DNA of 64,000 bases from Phocaeicola faecalis (GTDB lineage Bacteria > Bacteroidota > Bacteroidia > Bacteroidales > Bacteroidaceae), in NCBI RefSeq assembly GCF_021730445.1, contig NZ_JADNRM010000011.1, forward strand, positions 62,360-126,359, read 5' to 3'. Shown piece by piece: positions 49,184 through 56,979 of the stretch. Below the pieces are notes generated by a model that ran no database searches, was not told the origin of the DNA, and saw nothing but the letters and a program-made list of their open reading frames with translations. A program made the translations under genes and the position numbers. Within the stretch, counting starts at the first letter, position 1, and each line of letters opens with the position of its first letter.

Positions 49184-50398
49184 ATGGAAGATTTCAAACT
49201 GAATACCATTGAAGAAGCAATAGCTGACTTCCGTGAAGGTAAATTTATCATTGTAGTAGACGATGAAGACCGTGAAAACGAAGGCGACTTCATTATTGCT
49301 GCCGAAAAGATAACTCCCGAAAAAGTGAACTTCATGCTGAAAGAAGGTCGTGGCGTGTTATGCGCCCCTATCACGCTGGAGCGTTGCGCCGAGTTGGAAC
49401 TTGATAAACAAGTTAGTAACAATACCTCTATATTAGGAACTCCCTTTACAGTGACCATCGACAAACTGGAAGGCTGTACAACAGGTGTATCGGCCCATGA
49501 CCGTGCTGCTACCATTCAAGCATTGGCAGACCCCAATTCAACTTCCGCCACCTTCGGACGCCCGGGACATATCAACCCTTTGTATGCACAAAACAAAGGT
49601 GTGTTGAGACGTGCGGGACACACCGAAGCGGCTATCGACATGGCACGCTTGGCAGGACTTCAGCCGGCTGCAGCCCTTATCGAAATCATGAACGAAGACG
49701 GCTCAATGGCACGTATGCCCCAACTGATTGAAAAAGCCAAAAAGTTTGACCTGAAAATCATCGCCATCCGTGACCTCATTGCTTATCGTTTGAAAAGCGA
49801 ATCACTTGTAGAAAAAGGTGTAGAAGTAGACATGCCTACCGAATACGGCCACTTCCGTCTGATTCCTTTCCGTCAGAAAAGCAACGGTTTGGAACATATC
49901 GCCATTATTAAAGGCGACATAAAAGAAGGCGAACCGGTATTGGTACGCGTACACTCTTCATGCGCCACCGGCGACATTTTCGGTTCCATGCGCTGCGATT
50001 GTGGCGAGCAGTTGCATAAAGCCCTTCAGATGATTGACAAAGAAGGTAAAGGAGCTATAGTATATCTGAACCAGGAAGGAAGAGGCATCGGACTGATGGA
50101 AAAGATGAAAGCCTATAAACTGCAAGAAGACGGGATGGACACCGTGGATGCCAATATCTGCCTCGGACACCAGGCCGACGAACGCGATTATGGTGTAGGA
50201 GCTGAAATTCTGCGCAGTATCGGCATCACCAAAATGCGCCTTCTCACCAATAATCCTGTAAAACGAGTCGGGTTAGAGTCTTACGGTTTATCCGTCGTAG
50301 AAAACATCCCTATCGAAACGACGCCCAATGAATACAATGAGCGTTACCTGAAGACAAAGAAAGACAGAATGGGACATACTTTACACTTTAGCAAATAA
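49184..50398 (+). CDS. ribBA: Bifunctional riboflavin enzyme RibBA
   Basis: This 404-aa fusion supplies both precursors of riboflavin. The N-terminal DHBP synthase half (about 1-200) turns ribulose 5-phosphate into [17 protein letters not shown] and [10 protein letters not shown] are its signatures. The C-terminal GTP cyclohydrolase II half has the zinc-binding Cys of [20 protein letters not shown] and the NQEGRGIGL motif. The ATG at 49184 lies 2 nt after the LptF/G stop, so the two are probably co-transcribed. An FMN riboswitch is not evident, because there is no leader. A terminator follows. Confidence 0.96.
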   Translation: MEDFKLNTIEEAIADFREGKFIIVVDDEDRENEGDFIIAAEKITPEKVNFMLKEGRGVLCAPITLERCAELELDKQVSNNTSILGTPFTVTIDKLEGCTTGVSAHDRAATIQALADPNSTSATFGRPGHINPLYAQNKGVLRRAGHTEAAIDMARLAGLQPAAALIEIMNEDGSMARMPQLIEKAKKFDLKIIAIRDLIAYRLKSESLVEKGVEVDMPTEYGHFRLIPFRQKSNGLEHIAIIKGDIKEGEPVLVRVHSSCATGDIFGSMRCDCGEQLHKALQMIDKEGKGAIVYLNQEGRGIGLMEKMKAYKLQEDGMDTVDANICLGHQADERDYGVGAEILRSIGITKMRLLTNNPVKRVGLESYGLSVVENIPIETTPNEYNERYLKTKKDRMGHTLHFSK

Positions 50399-50410
50399 TA
50401 TTTCTGCATA

Positions 50411-50450
50411 TCGGGCAAAATCATATCTTTTTTAATATGATTTCGCCCGA
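50411..50450 (+). terminator. Terminator-like hairpin after ribBA
   Basis: Arms 50411-50426 and 50435-50450 form a 16-bp stem with one mismatch and a T-rich loop. Only a weak T tract follows. Confidence 0.6.
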
Positions 50451-50455
50451 TTCAC

Positions 50456-50486
50456 TTTCATAATTGAGATATAATAACTTATTTTG
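50456..50486 (+). promoter_or_regulatory. Promoter of the aminotransferase gene
   Basis: TTTC (50456-50459) and TTATTTTG (50479-50486) are 19 nt apart. Each differs from the consensus by one base. Confidence 0.5.
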
Positions 50487-50522
50487 CAGCACGTAAACTT
50501 AAACACATAAAAAACAATAGCA

Positions 50523-51716
50523 ATGAACCAATTATCAGACCGCCTGAATCGTTTGTCTCCATCAGCAACGTTGGCAATGTCACAAAAAAGTAGTGAGTTA
50601 AAAGCTCAAGGAGTTGATGTAATTAACCTGAGCGTGGGTGAACCGGATTTCAATACCCCCGACCATATCAAAGAAGCAGCGAAGAAAGCAGTAGATGATA
50701 ACTTTTCAAGATACTCTCCCGTACCGGGATATCCTGCACTTCGTAATGCTATTGTGGCCAAGTTGAAAAACGAAAACGGATTGGACTACACTGCAACGCA
50801 GATTTCTTGTGCCAACGGAGCCAAGCAATCGGTTTGCAACACCATCATGGCTCTAGTCAACAGCGGTGACGAGGTCATCGTTCCGGCTCCTTATTGGGTA
50901 AGTTATCCTGAAATGGTAAAACTGGCAGACGGTACTCCTGTGATTGTAACCGCCGGCATTGAACAAGACTTTAAAATTACTCCGGCTCAACTCGAGGCAG
51001 CTATTACTCCGAAGACCAAAGCTATCATTCTTTGTTCACCGTCTAATCCGACAGGTTCTGTTTACAGCAAAGAAGAACTGGCTGGCCTGGCTGCAGTATT
51101 GGCAAAGCATCCTCAGGTATATGTGATAGCAGATGAAATCTACGAACACATCAACTATATCGGCAAACACGAAAGCATTGCCCAATTCCCTGAAATCCAT
51201 GACCGCGTGGTTATTGTGAACGGTGTATCAAAAGCATACGCAATGACCGGATGGAGAATTGGTTTCATTGCCGGTCCGGAATGGTTGGTTAAAGCAGTGA
51301 ACAAACTGCAAGGACAATATACATCAGGCCCTTGCTCTGTGTCGCAGAAAGCGGCAGAAGCAGCATATACAGGAACACAAGCTCCGGTAGAGGAAATGCG
51401 TAAAGCATTCGAGCGTCGTCGTGACCTGATTGTAAAATTGGCAAAAGAAGTGCCGGGATTTGAAGTAAACAATCCTCAAGGTGCTTTCTACCTGTTCCCC
51501 AAATGCGATTCATTCTTTGGAAAAGCAGCAGGCGACCGCAAAATCAACAATTCAGATGATTTAGCCATGTATTTGCTCGAAGTGGGCCATGTGGCTTGTG
51601 TAGGCGGTACTTCATTCGGTGCTCCCGAATGTATCCGTATGAGCTATGCAACTTCCGATGAAAATATTGTCGAAGCAATGCGCCGCATCAAAGAAGCGTT
51701 GGCAGAACTAAAATAA
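50523..51716 (+). CDS. aspC: Aspartate-type aminotransferase (PLP, class I)
   Basis: This 397-aa cytosolic fold-type I aminotransferase is of the Ib aspartate aminotransferase type. It has NLSVGEPDFNTP near the start, the CSPSNPTGSVYS segment and the PLP-binding Lys237 in SKAYAMTGWRIGF; RMSYATSD near the end supplies the carboxylate-binding Arg. It probably interconverts aspartate and oxaloacetate; close relatives also use prephenate. Length is typical. It is monocistronic, with a promoter and a strong terminator. Confidence 0.93.
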   Translation: MNQLSDRLNRLSPSATLAMSQKSSELKAQGVDVINLSVGEPDFNTPDHIKEAAKKAVDDNFSRYSPVPGYPALRNAIVAKLKNENGLDYTATQISCANGAKQSVCNTIMALVNSGDEVIVPAPYWVSYPEMVKLADGTPVIVTAGIEQDFKITPAQLEAAITPKTKAIILCSPSNPTGSVYSKEELAGLAAVLAKHPQVYVIADEIYEHINYIGKHESIAQFPEIHDRVVIVNGVSKAYAMTGWRIGFIAGPEWLVKAVNKLQGQYTSGPCSVSQKAAEAAYTGTQAPVEEMRKAFERRRDLIVKLAKEVPGFEVNNPQGAFYLFPKCDSFFGKAAGDRKINNSDDLAMYLLEVGHVACVGGTSFGAPECIRMSYATSDENIVEAMRRIKEALAELK

Positions 51717-51739
51717 TCGTTCATATCCCCCATCAACAT

Positions 51740-51772
51740 AAAATGGCTGTTCTCAATGAGGACAGCCATTTT
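51740..51772 (+). terminator. Terminator of the aminotransferase gene
   Basis: Arms 51740-51754 and 51758-51772 pair over 15 bp (one G-U), with a 3-nt loop and a following T run. It lies between convergent aminotransferase and ferredoxin genes and may serve both. Confidence 0.8.
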
Positions 51773-51797
51773 TTCTTTTTAAACCTGACGGATTGTA

Positions 51798-51965
51798 TTA
51801 TCCCTGGCTAATAGCTTCTGAAGGGCATACATCAGCGCAAGTTCCGCATTCTGTACACATGTCAGGATTGATAGAATACTTATCACCTTCAGAGATTGCT
51901 CCTACCGGGCATTCATCGATACAAGTACCGCAAGCGATACAATCGTCACTAATTACGTAAGCCAT
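51798..51965 (-). CDS. 2[4Fe-4S] ferredoxin, 55 aa
   Basis: This short gene encodes a clostridial-type ferredoxin that carries low-potential electrons in the cytosol. Two cluster motifs, CIACGTCIDECP and CTECGTCADVCP, each give CxxCxxCxxxCP, linked by a short spacer, and the protein ends AISQG. The frame runs from the ATG at 51965 to the TAA at 51798-51800. A TATATTTG (minus strand, 52005-52012) is a good -7 box, 39 nt upstream. It stands alone, as is common for this highly expressed protein. Confidence 0.96.
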   Translation of the reverse strand: MAYVISDDCIACGTCIDECPVGAISEGDKYSINPDMCTECGTCADVCPSEAISQG

Positions 51966-52004
51966 TTTCTTTAATTATTAAATTATTAGTACTAATTGAT
52001 GGAA

Positions 52005-52012
52005 CAAATATA
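52005..52012 (-). promoter_or_regulatory. -7 element of the ferredoxin gene
   Basis: TATATTTG on the minus strand matches TAnnTTTG. No clear TTTG lies at the -33 distance. Confidence 0.4.
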
Positions 52013-52082
52013 CAGCTTTTATCCATTAGTTGTCATATCGGCATTACAATATTACACTAATTTGTATTTAATCTAAATACGT

Positions 52083-55052
52083 TTACTTTGTCATTGCCTG
52101 ATACATAACTTGTTGGATGCGCGGACGAATATTTAACCTCATCAACTGTTTATGATCAAAAGGACGAGGATAAATACGATTACTCAGAAAAACAAAGATT
52201 AATTTATTCTTCGGATCAGCCCATGCACATGTGCCCGTAAAGCCGGTATGTCCTACTACTTCTGCCGGAGCTTCGGCAGCACAAGGACTTTTTGCCTCAT
52301 TTTTCTTGTCCGGCTTATCAAATCCAAGTCCCCTGCGACTTATCTTAGAGGTGTGGGTAAGGAACAAGTCACAAGTCTCCTTACTCAGATAACGCACTCC
52401 TTCATATACTCCACCATCTATCAACATCTGATACACCTTAGCCACATCACCTGCCGTAGAGAACAGTCCGGCATTGCCCGACACCCCACCCAAGAATGCA
52501 GCCGACTCATCGTGCACATACCCCTGCAGCATACCTCCCTTACGCAGATAATCAGCTTTCACGGTAGGCACTATTTCATCTTTATCGAAACGTCGCAAAG
52601 GCAGAAATAAGGTATGCTCCATCTTCATCGGTTTATAAAATTCTTTTTGAAGGAAAATATTCATCGGTATCTTTGTTATATTCTCCACCATCTCTCTCAA
52701 TAGCATGAAGTTCAAATCACTGTAACGATACCGCCTGTCTTTCAAAGGAACCTTGGCTATTTGTTGTAATACCGAATCACGGAAAGAACGGTGCACATAC
52801 ATGCTGTCCGACACCAATAAAGGATAATCTGATGAAAAAACTTTCGACACCAGTTCTTTTTTATACCCGAAATGATCAATCACAAACAGACGTGTGTCTA
52901 TCTGCTTATGATGGTTAGCATCCGGCCTTGCCTTATAAAAGGCTCCTGTATAGCTTTCTTCATCTATCGTTTTCTTATAGAACGGCCAAAAGGCAGGCAA
53001 TCCGGACTGATGCATCAACAGTTCTTCAATAGTGATGCGTTCCTTATCCGTCCCCTTCAGCATAGGAATATAATCTGAGATACGGTCAGTCAGCCCGAAT
53101 TTCCCGATATCATACAGCTTCATAACGGCCAGCAAAGTAGCGGTAGTCTTGGTCAGCGAAGCCAAATCATACAAATTATCGGCCTCAACTTCCTTAGACT
53201 TTTCATAAGTAAAGGTTCCGAAGCATTTATCATATACCGGTGCGCCATCTTTCAAGATTAGAATCTGGCAGCCGGGATAAGCTTTCGCTTTGATTCCCTC
53301 ACGGGCTATCTCGTCTATCTCCTTTAATACGCCGGAACTCATACCATAATCTTCAGGTTTGTAAATGCGAGGTGTTTTAGGAGTCATAGTTACTCCGTCA
53401 CCCGGTTTGAACAAGCCGGCAACGGCCACAGACAGACGTCCGTCCGCCACGGCTCTTCCCGCCATCATATCTGCCACCTGACGCTGAATATCAAGCTCAT
53501 CCGTATGCCCCAACACAACCGCTGCCGCTTTTTTCCAACACGCCTCCATATCCGACATAGACTTCAAGGGTATCAGATACACATAAACAACAGGCAAGTT
53601 GCCGGGCAAGCTCTCCAGCATCGGCTTATACCTATTATAATCATTAGAGTTAATAACCACAATGACACGCTGACTGTTTATCAACTCTTGTCTGATGGCT
53701 GACATCGAATCGGATGTTGCCACAATACGCTTCAAAGGTAAATACTGTCCCAACCGATTGTAAAACTCAAGCCCGGAGGAAGGTTTTCCGATATTCAGTA
53801 TGGTGGTACCGCGCAATTTGGCATCCAAAGGCAAAACACCGCCGGCATTATCAACAACAGTGATAGCCGCTTTCTGCAAACGGTTTATCAATTCTTTTGC
53901 TTCCGGACGATTTAATCGTTTATCAAGTCCCGACACCTGAATATGAGGCTTCGTCTTTAGTCCTAAAGCATACTTATAAGTTAACACCTTGCGACATTTC
54001 TCTGTTATCTCCTCCTCAGAAAGCTGACCATTCTTCACCGCTTCCAACACTCCATTCAGTTCTCGTTTCAGATTGCGCGGAGCCAACAACAAATCATTGC
54101 CCGCCTTCAACGCTTTGGCGCACAAGTTCTCATTTTGGGAAACCCCTTTCATTTCGAGTGCATCCGTAAATACCAACCCCCGAAAGCCCAACTCCCGACA
54201 AAGCAGATTGTCAATAACATGAGCAGACAACGAAGCCGGATTCTTTCCCAATTCAGGTACTTCCAGATGGCCGACCATAATTCCTCCCAATCCTGCATGA
54301 ATCACCTCCTTAAACGGATAAAATTCAATACTGTCCAAATGGGTGCGGTCAAAATTCAGCACAGGCAACGCTTTATGAGAATCCACTTCCGTATCGCCAT
54401 GTCCCGGAAAATGCTTGGCAACGGAAAGTACTCCCCCATCCTCCAATCCGCGAGAATATGCAACCACTTTTTGGGCTACATTCTTCGAATCGCCACCAAA
54501 AGAGCGAGTATTGATAACAGGGTTACGCGGATTGATATCTACATCGGCAACAGGAGCAAAATTAATCTGCACCCCTATCTCTTTGCATTGACGGGCAACC
54601 TCCTTGCCATATTCATAGAGCAATTGATTATCCTGAATACAGCCCAACACCCTGTTGCGGGGGAAACGGGGAGTATTCTTCAGCCTCATGGCCAGCCCCC
54701 ATTCACCGTCAAAAGTAATAAATAAGGGCACTTTCGATAATTCTTGCGCATAGTTCGTCAATACTGCCTGATTCTCCACCTGCCCCCCTGAGAACAACAA
54801 TCCTCCCACCTTATATTCTTTAACGGCATTGTGTATATTCGCCCGGTTAGGCTGCGTATTGAGAGGAGCGACTGTATGTATGAATAATTGTCCTATTTTC
54901 TCTTTCAAGCTCATTTCAGACAGTTGTTTCTCCACCCATTCACGACATTCCGCACTGTCAGCCCCACCTTTTTTCAAAACGTTAGGCACCTGTTGGGCAT
55001 ACAAAGGAAGCCCGAATACACATAATATATATAGTAAAACGATTTTCTTCAT
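52083..55052 (-). CDS. GH3 beta-N-acetylhexosaminidase / class C serine hydrolase fusion
   Basis: This 989-aa exported protein has a signal peptide (MKKIVLLYILCVFG, cleavage near LYAQQ). The N-terminal part is a NagZ-like GH3 with the loop KHFPGHGDTEVDSH (about residues 212-225), which supplies the His-Asp acid/base of GlcNAc-specific GH3 enzymes. A second GH3 domain follows. From about residue 585 there is a beta-lactamase-like domain with Ser632-x-x-Lys635 (SLTK) and YSDLNF as its Tyr motif. The fusion suggests linked cleavage of the sugar and peptide parts of peptidoglycan; the serine hydrolase substrate is unproven. Confidence 0.92.
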   Translation of the reverse strand: MKKIVLLYILCVFGLPLYAQQVPNVLKKGGADSAECREWVEKQLSEMSLKEKIGQLFIHTVAPLNTQPNRANIHNAVKEYKVGGLLFSGGQVENQAVLTNYAQELSKVPLFITFDGEWGLAMRLKNTPRFPRNRVLGCIQDNQLLYEYGKEVARQCKEIGVQINFAPVADVDINPRNPVINTRSFGGDSKNVAQKVVAYSRGLEDGGVLSVAKHFPGHGDTEVDSHKALPVLNFDRTHLDSIEFYPFKEVIHAGLGGIMVGHLEVPELGKNPASLSAHVIDNLLCRELGFRGLVFTDALEMKGVSQNENLCAKALKAGNDLLLAPRNLKRELNGVLEAVKNGQLSEEEITEKCRKVLTYKYALGLKTKPHIQVSGLDKRLNRPEAKELINRLQKAAITVVDNAGGVLPLDAKLRGTTILNIGKPSSGLEFYNRLGQYLPLKRIVATSDSMSAIRQELINSQRVIVVINSNDYNRYKPMLESLPGNLPVVYVYLIPLKSMSDMEACWKKAAAVVLGHTDELDIQRQVADMMAGRAVADGRLSVAVAGLFKPGDGVTMTPKTPRIYKPEDYGMSSGVLKEIDEIAREGIKAKAYPGCQILILKDGAPVYDKCFGTFTYEKSKEVEADNLYDLASLTKTTATLLAVMKLYDIGKFGLTDRISDYIPMLKGTDKERITIEELLMHQSGLPAFWPFYKKTIDEESYTGAFYKARPDANHHKQIDTRLFVIDHFGYKKELVSKVFSSDYPLLVSDSMYVHRSFRDSVLQQIAKVPLKDRRYRYSDLNFMLLREMVENITKIPMNIFLQKEFYKPMKMEHTLFLPLRRFDKDEIVPTVKADYLRKGGMLQGYVHDESAAFLGGVSGNAGLFSTAGDVAKVYQMLIDGGVYEGVRYLSKETCDLFLTHTSKISRRGLGFDKPDKKNEAKSPCAAEAPAEVVGHTGFTGTCAWADPKNKLIFVFLSNRIYPRPFDHKQLMRLNIRPRIQQVMYQAMTK

Positions 55053-55106
55053 TCTATTACAGCTTAATCCTTCTTTTTTCCACACGCTTTTAAAGCGTTT
55101 ATTGCC

Positions 55107-55138
55107 CAAATGTACTCAAAAAAGAAAAAGCCGCCAAC
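55107..55138 (-). promoter_or_regulatory. Promoter of the GH3-serine hydrolase gene
   Basis: On the minus strand a GTTG (55135-55138) and TACATTTG (55107-55114) are 20 nt apart. A small hairpin (ACGCTTT/AAAGCGT, about 55083-55098) lies in the leader. Confidence 0.6.
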
Positions 55139-55167
55139 TATATCAGACGAAAATATATGAAATTATA

Positions 55168-55199
55168 TTTGGTTGTGTGATAGAAAACCACTAATTTTG
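55168..55199 (+). promoter_or_regulatory. Consensus promoter of rplS
   Basis: TTTG (55168-55171), a 20-nt spacer and TAATTTTG (55192-55199) match the Bacteroides consensus fully. The leader before the ATG is about 75 nt. Confidence 0.8.
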
Positions 55200-55281
55200 C
55201 ACCGCTTTCGCGCAATCGCTGTCAAAGAAGAGTTACTTGATATGTTGCGTTGTAACGATAAACAATTTAAAATCAAAGAAA

Positions 55282-55635
55282 ATGGATTTAATTAAAATTG
55301 CTGAAGAAGCATTTGCTACTGGCAAACAGCATCCTTCATTCAAAGCTGGTGATACTATTACAGTAGCATACCGTATCGTTGAAGGTAGCAAGGAACGTGT
55401 ACAGTTGTACCGTGGTGTTGTTATCAAAATTGCCGGACATGGTGACAAAAAACGTTTCACCGTTCGTAAAATGTCTGGAACTGTAGGTGTTGAACGTATC
55501 TTCCCTATCGAATCTCCGGCTATTGACAGTATTACTGTTAACAAAGTTGGTAAAGTTCGTCGCGCTAAATTGTATTATTTACGTGCTCTTACCGGTAAGA
55601 AGGCTAGAATTCAAGAAAAAAGAGTTAACGCGTAA
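55282..55635 (+). CDS. rplS: 50S ribosomal protein L19
   Basis: This 117-aa protein of the large subunit sits at the subunit interface. It matches the L19 family along its length: [47 protein letters not shown] and [19 protein letters not shown]. The ATG at 55282 gives the usual [11 protein letters not shown] start. The gene stands alone here, without the trmD/rimM neighbours seen in Proteobacteria and Firmicutes. It has a consensus promoter and a strong terminator. Confidence 0.98.
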   Translation: MDLIKIAEEAFATGKQHPSFKAGDTITVAYRIVEGSKERVQLYRGVVIKIAGHGDKKRFTVRKMSGTVGVERIFPIESPAIDSITVNKVGKVRRAKLYYLRALTGKKARIQEKRVNA

Positions 55636-55653
55636 GACTTATTATCCCTACAT

Positions 55654-55690
55654 AAAAAAGGAACGTTTCCATCAGGAGCGTTCCTTTTTT
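55654..55690 (+). terminator. Rho-independent terminator of rplS
   Basis: Arms AAAAAAGGAACG (55654-55665) and CGTTCCTTTTTT (55679-55690) are perfectly complementary, with a 13-nt loop and a T run. Confidence 0.88.
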
Positions 55691-55738
55691 ATTTCATATA
55701 ACTAAATCTCTTTAGCAGTGCATAAAACATCAAGGCAT

Positions 55739-55802
55739 AAAAAAAGGAGCAACGCCTTGCTCCAACCTTTGTTAACCTTAAATCTAATACTATGAAAAAC
55801 AC
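55739..55802 (-). ncRNA. Candidate small RNA of about 64 nt
   Basis: On the minus strand a full-consensus promoter (TTTG, 19 nt, TACCTTTG, at 55837-55807) is followed by only about 60 nt and then a perfect 7-bp terminator stem, GGAGCAA/TTGCTCC (55763-55757 with 55752-55746), and seven T residues. No open frame starts in this strand. The transcript would contain AGTATTAGATTTAAGGTTAAC. I think I have seen similar sequence in other Bacteroidales intergenic regions, possibly the Bacteroidales-1 motif, but this is from memory. It is convergent with rplS. Confidence 0.7.
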
Positions 55803-55806
55803 ACTG

Positions 55807-55837
55807 CAAAGGTACGGACTTTAATGGAATACGCAAA
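55807..55837 (-). promoter_or_regulatory. Consensus promoter of the small RNA
   Basis: TTTG (55834-55837), a 19-nt spacer and TACCTTTG (55807-55814) on the minus strand match the Bacteroides consensus at every fixed position. Confidence 0.75.
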
Positions 55838-56126
55838 TAAAACAAGAAAAAAAGTATGTTTTCTAACACGTTTTAATATGTCCTGTCATTTTTGTTAAGG
55901 AACATTTCTATGTCAGACAATAGATGCCAATATTACAGTTTTATTTCTAAATTTATATTAAGCCAACGCTCTTTTTAATATTAAAAGTTAAAACAAAGGC
56001 ATAAAAAGCATGTTGAAAAACATATTTCACTCATTTGGTGTTATCTTTGCAGAGCAATAAAAGAAAAGAAAAAGGTTTTAAGGATTAACCAGTTCTCTAA
56101 ACGGGAGAACACAAAAAGATGTAATT
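55838..56126. other. Leader region of the 46-aa protein gene
   Basis: This AT-rich stretch holds a TATCTTTG box at 56042-56049 and, just before the small gene, a stem GTTCTC/GAGAAC (about 56090-56110). I see no other gene. Confidence 0.5.
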
Positions 56127-56267
56127 ATGGAAATGAAAAGAACAAATGACACAATCGAGATGTTGCAGTATCAGTTGAAAAGATACAAAGCAATGAGAAA
56201 GGGAGCTGCATGCCAGTCTTTGCAATACAAGCTTCACAAGTTAATGAGCCAACAGGCCAATGCCTAA
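56127..56267 (+). CDS. Small basic protein, 46 aa
   Basis: This short frame encodes a basic, helix-forming protein starting MEMKRTNDTIEMLQYQLKRY and ending SQQANA. It has its own TATCTTTG box 78 nt upstream, a leader with a small stem, and a strong terminator 43 nt downstream, so it looks like an independent gene. The heptad-like spacing of Leu, Met and Tyr suggests an amphipathic helix that could bind RNA or a partner protein. I recognise no domain. It could also be a functional RNA that happens to be open. Confidence 0.65.
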   Translation: MEMKRTNDTIEMLQYQLKRYKAMRKGAACQSLQYKLHKLMSQQANA

Positions 56268-56310
56268 TGGCTTTACCATTGAGAACACAAGTTTATAATT
56301 TATAATAACG

Positions 56311-56348
56311 AAAAGAATGTTTCCTCATTTCCGGGGAAACATTCTTTT
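56311..56348 (+). terminator. Terminator of the 46-aa protein gene
   Basis: Arms AAAAGAATGTTTCC (56311-56324) and GGAAACATTCTTTT (56335-56348) are perfectly complementary, with a 10-nt loop and a T run. Confidence 0.88.
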
Positions 56349-56402
56349 TTTATAAAGAGTCTATCATAAAGCATAACTGACGAACCATTAAGCACAAACA
56401 AA

Positions 56403-56558
56403 AGGGGAGTGTGTCAAAACTAAAACGGCCTATCCAATCGTCAGCTGTAGGGGCAGGGTTTGCCTGCCCGAAGACACAAAGTAAACTGTTTTCGGGCGAG
56501 CGAACCTCGCCCCTACGAACGAAACGACAGCATTATCCACGTTTTGACACAACCCCCT
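56403..56558. repeat. Cloverleaf-like palindromic element
   Basis: Outer arms with GTGTCAAAAC (56411-56420) and GTTTTGACAC (56541-56550) enclose a second stem, GTAGGGG/CCCCTAC, which encloses two hairpins (GGGCAGG..CCTGCCC and GGGCGAG..CTCGCCC). It is richer in G and C than its surroundings. Units of the GTAGGGGC...GCCCCTAC kind are dispersed repeats in many gut bacteria. It lies between convergent genes. Confidence 0.75.
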
Positions 56559-56589
56559 TTTCCATAAAGCACACGCTTAGAATATAATC

Positions 56590-56979
56590 TTATATGTAGA
56601 GATGGAACATTCGGTCCATCAACTGCCATTTTTCAGCTGAAGAAGCTCCCGGCTCTGCTTGCTGAAAAACAGACATGTAGTTTTCCCATTCTTCCTGACG
56701 AGGCAATGTAGCCATTTTAGCCATGGCCGTATCCCAATCAAAATCAAGCGGAGTCTCCACTATCATAAATAAATTAGTGCCATGAATATAAATCTCCATT
56801 TCCAGAATACCGACTTCGCGAATTGCCGCCAAAGTCTCCGGCCACACCTCTCCTTCAGAGTGACGTTTCCGATATTCTGCAATCAGCGCCGGGTCGTCTT
56901 TCAGACTCAACATCTGACAATAGCGCTTCACCGGGCCGTGATATTCACGGACTTTATATCCTTGCGTTTTATTTTCCAT
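56590..56979 (-). CDS. L-rhamnose mutarotase-like protein
   Basis: This 129-aa protein is of the RhaM/DUF718 family, small dimeric ferredoxin-like folds that interconvert sugar anomers. Family features are YCQMLSLKDDPALIAEYRKRH near the start, ILEMEIYIHGTNLFMIVET in the middle and a C-terminal Trp-rich part. Its ATG overlaps the ROK kinase stop by one base (TGATG), so it is translationally coupled to the kinase. No rhamnose genes are near, so the sugar may be a different one, perhaps the kinase substrate. Confidence 0.85.
   Translation of the reverse strand: MENKTQGYKVREYHGPVKRYCQMLSLKDDPALIAEYRKRHSEGEVWPETLAAIREVGILEMEIYIHGTNLFMIVETPLDFDWDTAMAKMATLPRQEEWENYMSVFQQAEPGASSAEKWQLMDRMFHLYI

Noticed and set aside
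49100..49184. An FMN riboswitch before ribBA
   Set aside because: The gene starts 2 nt after the preceding stop, so there is no room for one outside the upstream coding region.
54135..54725. A 196-codon plus-strand frame
   Set aside because: It is antisense to the GH3-serine hydrolase fusion and shows no coding features.
55792..55824. A 10-codon plus-strand peptide near the small RNA, as a possible leader peptide
   Set aside because: It coincides with the minus-strand promoter of the candidate small RNA and no gene follows that it could control.
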